This document shows positions 35,137-42,511 of a stretch of 64,000 nt of DNA, one piece after another. The position numbers and the translations under genes are program-made. Source of the stretch: Kibdelosporangium banguiense (GTDB taxonomy: Bacteria > Actinomycetota > Actinomycetes > Mycobacteriales > Pseudonocardiaceae); contig NZ_JAGINW010000001.1 of assembly GCF_017876405.1 (NCBI RefSeq), positions 7,019,203 through 7,083,202 on the forward strand, written 5' to 3'. A model generated the notes under the pieces. That model was not told where the DNA came from. It was given only the letters and a program-made list of their open reading frames with translations, and did not search any database. Positions within the stretch are counted from its first letter, which is position 1. The number at the start of each line of letters is the position of its first letter.

Positions 35137-36705
35137 ATGAGTGAACTGCTGGACCTCGACCCCAGCGTCGTGGCCAAGGCTCGGCAGCTCGCGGCGCGCG
35201 CGGGCGAACCTGTGGTGGCGCTTGCCAAAGCGCACACCACAGTCGCTGTGGAGCGCGCGACTCTGCGCCTGGCCGGGATCACCGGCGCCGACACCGCTCA
35301 CCGCGCGGGCGACGTGCCCTGGGTGAACCGGGTCATCGACACGGTCCGGGAACAGTGCGGCCTGGAGCACGGTGTCGCGTTGCCCGCGTTCCATGCGTTG
35401 CGGGAACACGAGTTCACCACTCTGACCGAGCTGGCCGAGGCGACCGCGGCGGGACAGGTCCAGTACACCGTGCCGACCGGCAAGGACGCTGAGCGTGCGC
35501 TGAAGGCAGCGAGGACCGCGATCGCCAAGGGAATGCGGACGATCGACCGCAACCGGGCCCAGCGCGACAAGCTGGTTGCCAAGCTCGGCGACCCGCCGCA
35601 ACGGCCGTGGATCTACCTGATCGTGGCGACCGGCGACATCGACGAAGACGTTGTCCAAGCGGGCAACGCGGCCAGGGCGGGCGCGGACGTCATCGCGGTC
35701 ATTAGGTCGACCGGTCAGTCTCTTTTGGACTACGTGCCCGAGGGGGCGACGCACCACGGCTTCGCCGGGACGTACGCCACCCAGGAGAACTTCCGGATCA
35801 TGCGGGCGGCACTGGACGACGTGTCCAAAGAGGTCGGCCGGTACGTCCGGCTGACCAACTACGCCTCCGGCCTCTGCATGCCGGAGATCGCCGTGCTGGG
35901 CGGGTTGCAGCGGCTGGACATGATGCTCAACGACTCGATGTACGGCATCCTGTTCCGCGACATCAACCCGATCCGGACCTTCGTCGACCAGCGCTTCTCC
36001 CGTCAGGTGCACGCGCGGGCGGGCATCATCATCAACACCGGCGAGGACAACTACCTGACCACCGCCGACGCCATCGAAGCCGCGCACACCGTCACGGTGT
36101 CCCAGCTGCTCAACGAGCATTTCGCGCACGAGGCCGGACTGCCGGACCCGCTGCTGGGCCTGGGGCACGCCTTCGAGATCAATCCCGAGGTCCCGGACTC
36201 GTTCCGGCTCGAGCTGGCGCACGCCTTGCTGGCCAGGGAGCTGTTCCCGGACGCGCCACTGAAGTGGATGCCGCCGACCAAGCACATGACCGGCGACGTG
36301 TTCAACGGACACCTGCTGGACGGTTTCTTCAACCTCGCGGGTGTCCTGACCGGACAGTCGATCCTGCTGGTCGGGATGATGACCGAGGCCGTGGTCACGC
36401 CGTTCCTGTCCGACCGTGACCTAGCCCTGGCCAACGTCCGGTACGTGCTGAACGCGGCCGGCAGCCTGCGTGAGGACTTCCGGCCCGCGCCGGACGGTTT
36501 CATCGTCAAGCGTGCCCACCAAGTGCTCGGTGAGGCCGTCGACCTGCTCGAGCGGATCGTGGACGACGGACTGCTCAACGCCATCGCCGAGGGAACATTC
36601 GGGCTGATGAAACGCCCGCCCACCGGCGGGAAAGGCGCGGACGGCGTGATCGAGAAGGCCGACGGCTACCGCAACCCGGCGACCGACTTGTTGGAGGGAC
36701 AGTGA
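35137..36705 (+). CDS. kamD: Lysine 5,6-aminomutase alpha subunit
   Basis: A 522-residue TIM-barrel subunit of lysine/beta-lysine 5,6-aminomutase, which moves the terminal amino group to carbon 5 using adenosylcobalamin and PLP. Conserved segments include RTIDRNRAQRDKL, VIAVIRSTGQSLLDYVPEG, LTNYASGLCMPEIAVLGG, DMMLNDSMYGILFRDIN, and LKWMPPTKHMTGD with LDGFFNLAGVLTGQS near the end. GAGGAAAGG precedes the ATG. Its stop overlaps the kamE start (GTGA), as expected for a stoichiometric complex. Confidence 0.93.
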   Translation: MSELLDLDPSVVAKARQLAARAGEPVVALAKAHTTVAVERATLRLAGITGADTAHRAGDVPWVNRVIDTVREQCGLEHGVALPAFHALREHEFTTLTELAEATAAGQVQYTVPTGKDAERALKAARTAIAKGMRTIDRNRAQRDKLVAKLGDPPQRPWIYLIVATGDIDEDVVQAGNAARAGADVIAVIRSTGQSLLDYVPEGATHHGFAGTYATQENFRIMRAALDDVSKEVGRYVRLTNYASGLCMPEIAVLGGLQRLDMMLNDSMYGILFRDINPIRTFVDQRFSRQVHARAGIIINTGEDNYLTTADAIEAAHTVTVSQLLNEHFAHEAGLPDPLLGLGHAFEINPEVPDSFRLELAHALLARELFPDAPLKWMPPTKHMTGDVFNGHLLDGFFNLAGVLTGQSILLVGMMTEAVVTPFLSDRDLALANVRYVLNAAGSLREDFRPAPDGFIVKRAHQVLGEAVDLLERIVDDGLLNAIAEGTFGLMKRPPTGGKGADGVIEKADGYRNPATDLLEGQ

Positions 36706-37439
36706 AGCGTCACGTCCGGCCCTACGGGGACACCACCGGCGACGGCATGATCCAGACGTCGTTCACGCTGCCGGTCCCGCACGGCCCCCGCGCCGACGGC
36801 GCGGCCCTGCAACTGGCCGGCAAGATGGGCATGGACCCGGCGATGGTCGTGCACTCCAAGCCGATCGGCCCGGACTTCACCTTCTTCGTGGTCTACGGCT
36901 CGGTGAAGCACATCGTGGATCTCGACGAAGTCCGTGTGGTGGAACGGGAATACCCGTTGCTCTCACCGTCGGAAGTGAACTCCGCGGTGAAGAAAAGCCT
37001 GCGCCGCAAGCTGGTGGTCGTCGGCGGCTGCATCGGAACCGACGCCCACACAGTCGGCATCGACGCGATCCTGAACATCAAGGGATTCGCGGGCGAGAAA
37101 GGCCTGGAATATTATCGGGAACTGCGTGTGGTGAACCTCGGCGCCCAGGTTTCCGTGCCAGAATTGGTGAAACGCTCCCGAGCCGAGAAAGCCGACGCGG
37201 TTCTCGTGTCCCAAGTGGTCACACAGCGGGACGCGCACATCCACAACACCCAGGAGATGTCCGCCGCCTTCCGCGAGGCAATGGGAGACCGGCGGCCACT
37301 GCTGATCGCGGGCGGCCCCCGGTTCGACCCCCTGATGTCCGGCGAACTGGGCGTAGACCGAGTATTCGGCCGCGGCACAACACCCGGCGAAGTCGCCAGC
37401 TACCTCGTCCACGCCATGGCAGCAACCCCGGCTCACTGA
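36702..37439 (+). CDS. kamE: Lysine 5,6-aminomutase beta subunit
   Basis: A 245-residue B12-binding subunit. The base-off cobalamin motif is DAHTVG with His116, and Lys127 lies 11 residues later; this equals the spacing of His133 and Lys144 (PLP lysine) in the Clostridium enzyme as I recall it, so both cofactor residues are kept. A Rossmann-like domain with LVSQVVTQRDAHIHNTQ follows. The GTG overlaps the kamD stop. It is the last gene of the operon, followed by three hairpins. Confidence 0.93.
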   Translation: MKRHVRPYGDTTGDGMIQTSFTLPVPHGPRADGAALQLAGKMGMDPAMVVHSKPIGPDFTFFVVYGSVKHIVDLDEVRVVEREYPLLSPSEVNSAVKKSLRRKLVVVGGCIGTDAHTVGIDAILNIKGFAGEKGLEYYRELRVVNLGAQVSVPELVKRSRAEKADAVLVSQVVTQRDAHIHNTQEMSAAFREAMGDRRPLLIAGGPRFDPLMSGELGVDRVFGRGTTPGEVASYLVHAMAATPAH

Positions 37440-37575
37440 GGCCGGGCTGGTCGAGATGGTCCTCGCTGTGTGACCACTTGGGAGCTGTGTGGCTGGTGGC
37501 GGCGTCGCGGTGATCCAGGCCGCCGACGTCGGGCTGGACCTGACGGCCGTTGGCTGGCTCTAGGATCGAGGTCGC
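37440..37575. other. Gene-free stretch 3' of kamE
   Basis: No credible gene. The stretch contains a GTGGCGGCGTCGCGG word also found in the insertion region of the neighbouring groEL gene, suggesting shared low-complexity GC-rich sequence. The hairpins follow directly. Confidence 0.5.
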
Positions 37576-37704
37576 AACCGTGCGCCAGGCCGCACGGTTC
37601 CCCGACGATGTCGGTGACCCGGGGTTCACCCCGGGCACGTCGTCCGCCCCATGGGCGTCCGCCTCGTGAGGGGCGAACCCGTGCGAATGGGCCGTTCGCA
37701 CGGG
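37576..37704. terminator. Three consecutive perfect hairpins between kamE and groEL
   Basis: Three dyads follow each other: AACCGTGCG/CGCACGGTT (37576-37599, loop 6), CCCGGGG/CCCCGGG (37618-37635, loop TTCA) and CCCGTGCGAA/TTCGCACGGG (37678-37704, loop 7). All stems are perfect. They sit between convergent operons and can serve as a bidirectional, U-tract-free terminator, as is common in actinomycetes. Confidence 0.65.
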
Positions 37705-37782
37705 TTGCTCTGGCTTGGGCGGAACTGCCGCGGTGGTCTCGTTCGTTCCGTAGTTGAAGTCGTGTACGGGGAGGCCGGGGGG

Positions 37783-39582
37783 TCAGAAGTCCGCGCCACC
37801 AGGATCGGTCACCGGTGCGGACTTGGGCTCGGGCTTGTCGGCCACCACAGCCTCGGTTGTCAGGAAGAGCGCCGCGATCGAGGCCGCGTTCTGCAGGGCT
37901 GAGCGCGTGACCTTGGCCGGGTCGATGATGCCCGCCGCGATCAGGTCCGTGTACTGGCCAGTGGCGGCGTCGAGTCCGTGGCCGGGCGGGAGGTTGCGGA
38001 CCCGGTCGACCACGACGCCGCCCTCCAGGCCAGTGTTGGCGGCGATCTGCTTGAGCGGGGCCTCCAGCGCGATCCGGACGATCTGCGCCCCGGTGGCCTC
38101 GTCGCCGTCCAGCTCCAGCCCGACCCTGACGCCGCCCTCCAGCCCGGCGCTGCGGGCCAGGTCGAGCCCGGCGTCGGGCTGGCCGTCGGCGCGGGTCTGG
38201 TCGAGCCCGGTGCCGCGGGCCGGCTCCAGCCCGGCGCTGTGGCCGGTGGCGGCGTCGCGGGTCAGGTCCAGCGCGGCGGGCTGGGCCAGTCGGAAGTCGG
38301 TGGTCTGGAGCAGCACGTCGGCGGCCTGGAGGAGCGCAACGCCGCCGCCTGCCACGATGCCTTCCTCGACGGCGGCTTTGGCGTTGCGGACGGCGTCCTC
38401 GATGCGGTGCTTGCGCTCCTTGAGTTCCACCTCGGTTGCCGCGCCTGCCTTGATGACCGCGACGCCGCCGGCGAGCCGGGCCAGGCGCTCCTGGAGTTTT
38501 TCCCGGTCGTAGTCCGAATCGGACTTGTCGATCTCGGCTTGGATCTGGCGGACTCGGCCGGCGATGCGGTCCGGGTCGCCCGCGCCGTCGACGATGGTGG
38601 TGTCGTCCTTGGTGACGACGATTTTGCGGGCCTGGCCCAGCAGGGGCAGATCGGCGCCGGCCAGCGTGAGGCCGAGCTTGTCGGAGATTACCTCGCCGCC
38701 GGTCAGCACGGCCATGTCGGCGAGCATCGCCTCGCGCCGGTCGCCGAAGCCGGGTGCCTTGACCGCCACCGAGTGGAAGGTTCCCTTGAGTTTGTTGACG
38801 ATCAGTGTCGGCAGCGCCTCGCCCTCGACGTCCTCGGCGATGATCGCCAGCGGTTTGCCGGTCTGCATCACCTTCTCCAGCAACGGCAGCAGGTCGGTGA
38901 TCGCGCTGATCTTGGAGGCGGCGAACAGCAGGTACGGCTCGTCCAGCACCACCTCCATCCGTTCGGTGTCGGTCAGGAAGTGCGGCGCCAGATAGCCCTT
39001 GTCGAACCGCATCCCCTCGGTGAGCTCCAGTTCCAGGCCCAGGGTGTTGGACTCCTCGACCGTGATCACGCCCTGCTTGCCGACCTTGTCCATCGCTTCG
39101 GCGATCAGCTCGCCGATGGTGGTGTCCGCCGCGGAGATCGACGCGGTCGCCGCGATCTGCTCCCGGGTTTGCACTTCCTGGGCGGTTTCCAGCAGTCGTG
39201 TGGTGACGGCTGCGACGGCCTTCTCGATGCCTCGCTTGAGCGCCAAGGGGTTCGCGCCCGCGGCGACGTTACGCAGTCCTTCCCGGACGAGTGCCTGCGC
39301 GAGCACGGTGGCTGTGGTGGTGCCGTCGCCGGCCACATCATCCGTCTTCTTGGCGACTTCCTTGACCAGTTCGGCACCGATCTTCTCCCACGGGTCCTCC
39401 AGGTCGATCTCCTTGGCGATGGAGACGCCGTCGTTGGTGATCGTGGGCGCGCCCCACTTCTTCTCCAGCACCACGTTGCGCCCGCGTGGGCCGAGCGTGA
39501 CCTTCACGGTGTCAGCCAGCGCGTTCATGCCGCGTTCCAGGCCACGGCGGGCGTCCTCGTTGAAGCTGATCATCTTTGGCAT
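37783..39582 (-). CDS. groEL: 60-kDa chaperonin (GroEL) with a large internal insertion
   Basis: A 599-residue chaperonin; usual length is about 540. Classical motifs are intact: the N-terminal KMISFNEDARRGLERGMN, ATP-binding LGPRGRNVVLEKKWGAPTI, VAGDGTTTATVLAQALV and the C-terminal GHGLDAATGQYTDLIAAG. After GGGVALLQAADVLL (about residue 415) about 70 extra residues of degenerate Ala/Gly/Leu/Arg-rich repeats appear before LELDGDEATGAQIV. The C-terminus ends in PGGADF without a GGM repeat. No groES is adjacent, so this is an accessory copy. GGAG lies six bases before the ATG. It is divergent from the Kal-like gene. Confidence 0.95.
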   Translation of the reverse strand: MPKMISFNEDARRGLERGMNALADTVKVTLGPRGRNVVLEKKWGAPTITNDGVSIAKEIDLEDPWEKIGAELVKEVAKKTDDVAGDGTTTATVLAQALVREGLRNVAAGANPLALKRGIEKAVAAVTTRLLETAQEVQTREQIAATASISAADTTIGELIAEAMDKVGKQGVITVEESNTLGLELELTEGMRFDKGYLAPHFLTDTERMEVVLDEPYLLFAASKISAITDLLPLLEKVMQTGKPLAIIAEDVEGEALPTLIVNKLKGTFHSVAVKAPGFGDRREAMLADMAVLTGGEVISDKLGLTLAGADLPLLGQARKIVVTKDDTTIVDGAGDPDRIAGRVRQIQAEIDKSDSDYDREKLQERLARLAGGVAVIKAGAATEVELKERKHRIEDAVRNAKAAVEEGIVAGGGVALLQAADVLLQTTDFRLAQPAALDLTRDAATGHSAGLEPARGTGLDQTRADGQPDAGLDLARSAGLEGGVRVGLELDGDEATGAQIVRIALEAPLKQIAANTGLEGGVVVDRVRNLPPGHGLDAATGQYTDLIAAGIIDPAKVTRSALQNAASIAALFLTTEAVVADKPEPKSAPVTDPGGADF

Positions 39583-39602
39583 ATCTCCAGCGTACACAAA
39601 TA

Positions 39603-39614
39603 TGCGTGCACGCA
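39603..39614. promoter_or_regulatory. Perfect 12-bp palindrome in the groEL/kal promoter region
   Basis: TGCGTGCACGCA lies 21 bases upstream of the groEL start, in the 103-base divergent gap. It is not the CIRCE sequence and could be an operator acting on both genes. Only the symmetry is seen. Confidence 0.35.
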
Positions 39615-39685
39615 AAATTGCGCCCACGTAAGATTGTCTGGTCGGGTTAAGGTCGGCTTCTGCATGACATCGGAGAGGAGCCCGG

Positions 39686-40084
39686 GTGAGCGGCGCGTTG
39701 GTCGAAGGTTTCGCGGTGACCCAGCGGCGGTATGTGCCGCATTCGCACGCGCACTACGGCGGCAGCCTGGTGGACGGCGCGTACGGGCTGGGCCTGTTCG
39801 GTGATGTGGCGACCGAGATGATGATCTGGACCGACGGCGACGAAGGCCTGTTCGCCGGTTACTCCACTGTGGAGTTTCTCGCGCCGGTGCAGGCGGGTGA
39901 CGTCATCGAGGCGACCGGCACGATCGTGCGGATCGGCAACCGTTCCCGGGAGATCCAGTTCGAGGCCCGGGTGGTCTGCCGCGCCAATCCCGATCGCGGG
40001 CCGTCGGCCGCGGACGTGCTGGAACCCGCGATCCCGGTCACCCGTGCCCGGGGCACTGTGGTGGTGCCGCAGAGCGTGGTCTGA
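39686..40084 (+). CDS. kal: 3-aminobutyryl-CoA ammonia lyase-like hotdog protein
   Basis: A 132-residue hotdog-fold protein. AHYGGSLVDGAYGLGLFGDV, DGDEGLFAGYSTVEFLAPV, AGDVIEATGTIVRIGN and SRE(I)QFEARVV match the Kal family (EC 4.3.1.14) strongly from memory. The reaction is elimination of ammonia from 3-aminobutyryl-CoA to crotonyl-CoA, the last specific step of lysine fermentation through beta-lysine. GAGAGGAG precedes the GTG. It is separated from the kam operon only by the divergently oriented groEL gene. Confidence 0.85.
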   Translation: MSGALVEGFAVTQRRYVPHSHAHYGGSLVDGAYGLGLFGDVATEMMIWTDGDEGLFAGYSTVEFLAPVQAGDVIEATGTIVRIGNRSREIQFEARVVCRANPDRGPSAADVLEPAIPVTRARGTVVVPQSVV

Positions 40085-40126
40085 ATCCCGCCAGCGGACT
40101 GGCGGCCGGTGGCGCAGGCTGGATGC

Positions 40127-40825
40127 ATGAGATCTGTGCATTCAGCCGACTGGACTGCCCTTGCCGACGAGGTCAACGAGTACGGGTGTGCGCTGACCCA
40201 TCAGATCCTCACACCCAAGCAGTGCCAGGGCGTTTCCGCGCTGTACGAGGACGTTTCGCGCTTCCGGTCGACCATCGACATGGCCCGCTACCGGTTCGGA
40301 TCGGGCCAGTACCGGTACTTCGCCGAACCATTCCCGGACCTGGTGGCCAGGTTGCGCGCGGCCTTCTACCCGCATCTGCTGCCGATCGCCCGGGACTGGG
40401 CGGAGAAACTCGGCCGCCCGGCGCCCTGGCCGGACACGCTCGAGGAGTGGCTCGAGATGTGTCACGCCGCAGGTCAGACCAAGCCGACCCCGATCCTGCT
40501 GCGATACGAGGACAACGACTGGAACGCGCTGCACCGCGACCTGTACGGCGATCTGGTCTTCCCGCTGCAGGTCGTGATCGGCCTCGACCGGCCCGGCGCC
40601 GACCACACCGGCGGTGAGTTCCTGCTGGTCGAGCAACGACCCCGGGCGCAGTCCCGTGGCACCGCAACCTTGCTGCCACAGGGCCACGGCCTGATCTTCA
40701 CCACGCGCGAGCGACCGGTCCGTTCCAAGCGAGGCTGGTCCGCGTCGCCGGTGCGCCACGGCGTGAGCGTGGTCCGGTCCGGAATCCGGCACACACTCGG
40801 CCTGGTCTTTCACGACGCCGCCTAA
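40127..40825 (+). CDS. 2OG-Fe(II) oxygenase (PF09859-type)
   Basis: A 232-residue dioxygenase. The segment PTPILLRYEDNDWNALHRDLYGDLVFPLQ carries the iron ligands HxD (HRD), and VRHGVSVVRSGIRHTLGLVFHDA supplies the distal histidine and arginine. This arrangement is typical of PF09859 oxygenases, which are described as proline- or DNA-related hydroxylases without an established substrate. It starts 42 bases after the kal stop and may be co-transcribed. Its end overlaps the MarR gene by four bases. Confidence 0.85.
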   Translation: MRSVHSADWTALADEVNEYGCALTHQILTPKQCQGVSALYEDVSRFRSTIDMARYRFGSGQYRYFAEPFPDLVARLRAAFYPHLLPIARDWAEKLGRPAPWPDTLEEWLEMCHAAGQTKPTPILLRYEDNDWNALHRDLYGDLVFPLQVVIGLDRPGADHTGGEFLLVEQRPRAQSRGTATLLPQGHGLIFTTRERPVRSKRGWSASPVRHGVSVVRSGIRHTLGLVFHDAA

Positions 40826-41292
40826 GGCCGCAGGCGGCGCTCGGTGAGGGCGGCCAGGGCGCCTGTGGTTTCGGCGAGGTGGTGGACCTGGTCGAGGAAC
40901 GCGCGGGCGCCCGGCCCGAGTTTTGCCCTGAGCTCGTGGTTGACGTGGGCGCGGGCCTGGCGGGTGGCGTAAATGGCGTCCCAGCCTTTGGCCGTGAGAC
41001 CGACCAGACGGCGGCGTTGGTCGCCTGCGGACGGCGTACGGCTGACGTAGCCCTTACGCTCCATCTCGATGACGATCTTGGAGACGCCCTGGGCCGTGAT
41101 GCCGAGCCTGCCTGCCAGTTCGCCAATCGCGACCGGCCCCTGCTGCAGGTGCTGCACCAGGTAGCCGTCGGAGACCCGCAGATCGCCGAAACCGGCCTTG
41201 GCCAGGGCGCCGGTGATCTCGGCCTGGGTGGTCGCGGCCAGTGCGGCCAGCAGCAGCACCAGGTCTTCGGCGATCGGGGCGGGTTCGGTCAC
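40822..41292 (-). CDS. MarR-family transcriptional regulator
   Basis: A 156-residue winged-helix repressor: VAIGELAGRLGITAQGVSKIVIEMERKGYVSR is the recognition helix and wing, followed by the dimerisation helices. The GTG at 41292 is chosen for the domain start. It is divergent from the PPOX/MBL gene pair, with two CAAC-N4-GTTG sites between them, so it likely represses both directions. Confidence 0.9.
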   Translation of the reverse strand: MTEPAPIAEDLVLLLAALAATTQAEITGALAKAGFGDLRVSDGYLVQHLQQGPVAIGELAGRLGITAQGVSKIVIEMERKGYVSRTPSAGDQRRRLVGLTAKGWDAIYATRQARAHVNHELRAKLGPGARAFLDQVHHLAETTGALAALTERRLRP

Positions 41293-41311
41293 CGAACCAG
41301 CCTCTAATATG

Positions 41312-41337
41312 CAACCATGGTTGTGCAACTTAGGTTG
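41312..41337. promoter_or_regulatory. Tandem CAAC-N4-GTTG operator
   Basis: CAACCATGGTTG (41312-41323) is a perfect 12-base palindrome. CAACTTAGGTTG (41326-41337) repeats the same half-sites, with centres 14 bases apart. The pair lies in the 66-base gap between the MarR gene and the PPOX gene and is the obvious binding site for the MarR protein. Confidence 0.6.
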
Positions 41338-41358
41338 AATATATTTGGGAGGTGCCCG

Positions 41359-41820
41359 ATGGCTGTCGCCACGCTCGTCCGGCTGTCCGAGCTCGTCGAC
41401 GCCCTGGCCGAGATCACCGGCCGGATCGTGTGGAGCACGGTGTCCACGACCGATCGGCAGGGCCGGCCGCGAACCCGGATCATGCATCCGGTCTGGCGGA
41501 TCACGCCCGAGTCGGTCACCGGCTGGATCGGCACCCGCCGGACGCCGGTCAAAGTCGCGCACCTGGCCCGGTCGCCCTGGCTGACGTGCTCCTACTGGTC
41601 GCCGGAGCATGACGCGGCCTTCATCGACTGCCGCGCCGAGTGGGCCGGGCCTCAGGCGTGGGACCGGCTCGCGACCGGCTACGACCCGTCGACGTTATGG
41701 CCGGATGGTCCTGGTTCGCCGGATTTCGCGGCGCTGACGCTGACGCCGTACCGCATCCAGATCATCCGTGGCGCGGACGTTGCCGCAGGTCTCCCGACGC
41801 CGTTGTGGACCGCGCCGTAA
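41359..41820 (+). CDS. Pyridoxamine-5'-phosphate-oxidase-like (PPOX) protein
   Basis: A 153-residue split-barrel flavin-binding protein. VWSTVSTTDRQGRPRTRIMHPVW is the usual opening strand pair, and KVAHLARSPWLTCSYWS follows. GGGAGGTG precedes the ATG. Family members bind FMN, F420 or haem. It lies ten bases before the MBL hydrolase and both are controlled from the MarR intergenic region. Confidence 0.85.
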   Translation: MAVATLVRLSELVDALAEITGRIVWSTVSTTDRQGRPRTRIMHPVWRITPESVTGWIGTRRTPVKVAHLARSPWLTCSYWSPEHDAAFIDCRAEWAGPQAWDRLATGYDPSTLWPDGPGSPDFAALTLTPYRIQIIRGADVAAGLPTPLWTAP

Positions 41821-41830
41821 GGTCCCGATC

Positions 41831-42430
41831 ATGCGAATCACGAAGTACACCCACGCCTGTGTCCGGCTGGAGCGCGAAGACGGTGGTGTGCTGGTCATCG
41901 ACCCGGGCGAGTGGAGCGAGCCTGCTGCGCTGGCAGGGGCGGACGCGGTGCTCGTCACGCATGAGCACGGCGACCACATCGACGTATTACGGCTGATCGG
42001 GCTGGGTGTGGAGGTCTATGTCCCGGAGGGCGTCACCTTCGACGGTCTGGAGACGACCCAGATCGCCGCGGGCAGTTCGGCCGAGATCGCCGGGTTCAGC
42101 GTGTCGGTGGTGTGCGGCCGGCACGCATACGTGCACGACGAGCAGCCGTCGTGCGTGAACTTCGGCTACATCGTCGACGACTCGCTCTACCACCCGGGCG
42201 ACGCGCTGACGGTGCCCGACCGTCCAATTGAGACTCTGCTGGTCCCGATGTACGCCTCCTGGCTGAAAACCGCCGAGGCGCTGGACTTCATCCGGGCGGT
42301 CGCGCCGCAACGCGCCTTCGGGGTGCACGACGCGCAGCTCAACGATCGCGGCCTGGCCAGCATCAACAGCTGGTTCAGCTATGCCAGCGGCACAGACTAT
42401 CAATGGCTGGCACCGGGCACATCCTCCTGA
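41831..42430 (+). CDS. MBL-fold metallo-hydrolase
   Basis: A 199-residue metallo-beta-lactamase-fold protein with the metal motif THEHGDHID (HxHxDH) at about residue 42, an aspartate in YHPGDAL and a late histidine in FGVHDAQ. It resembles short UPF0173-like hydrolases. It is the second gene after the PPOX gene. A hairpin overlaps its stop. Confidence 0.88.
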   Translation: MRITKYTHACVRLEREDGGVLVIDPGEWSEPAALAGADAVLVTHEHGDHIDVLRLIGLGVEVYVPEGVTFDGLETTQIAAGSSAEIAGFSVSVVCGRHAYVHDEQPSCVNFGYIVDDSLYHPGDALTVPDRPIETLLVPMYASWLKTAEALDFIRAVAPQRAFGVHDAQLNDRGLASINSWFSYASGTDYQWLAPGTSS

Positions 42431-42453
42431 AAAGGTCGATCCTCAGGAGGATG
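42420..42453 (+). terminator. 11-bp hairpin at the 3' end of the MBL gene
   Basis: CATCCTCCTGA (42420-42430) pairs perfectly with TCAGGAGGATG (42443-42453) around a 12-base loop. The left arm includes the stop codon of the MBL gene. There is no T-tract. Confidence 0.6.
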
Positions 42454-42464
42454 TGAGCGCGGTA

Positions 42465-42504
42465 CGGATCACCCTAGGTTGTGGTCATTCGGATCACACC
42501 TAGG
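42465..42504. promoter_or_regulatory. Two direct repeats before the secreted peptidase
   Basis: CGGATCACCCTAGG (42465-42478) recurs as CGGATCACACCTAGG (42490-42504), 25 bases start to start, directly ahead of the ATG at 42512. The second copy runs into the TAGGGGG ribosome site. This looks like an operator or activator pair on one DNA face. Confidence 0.4.
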
Positions 42505-42511
42505 GGGATTG

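Noticed and set aside
37440..37782. Possible small gene between kamE and groEL
   Set aside because: Open frames here lack ribosome sites and codon bias, and the stretch is filled with hairpins.
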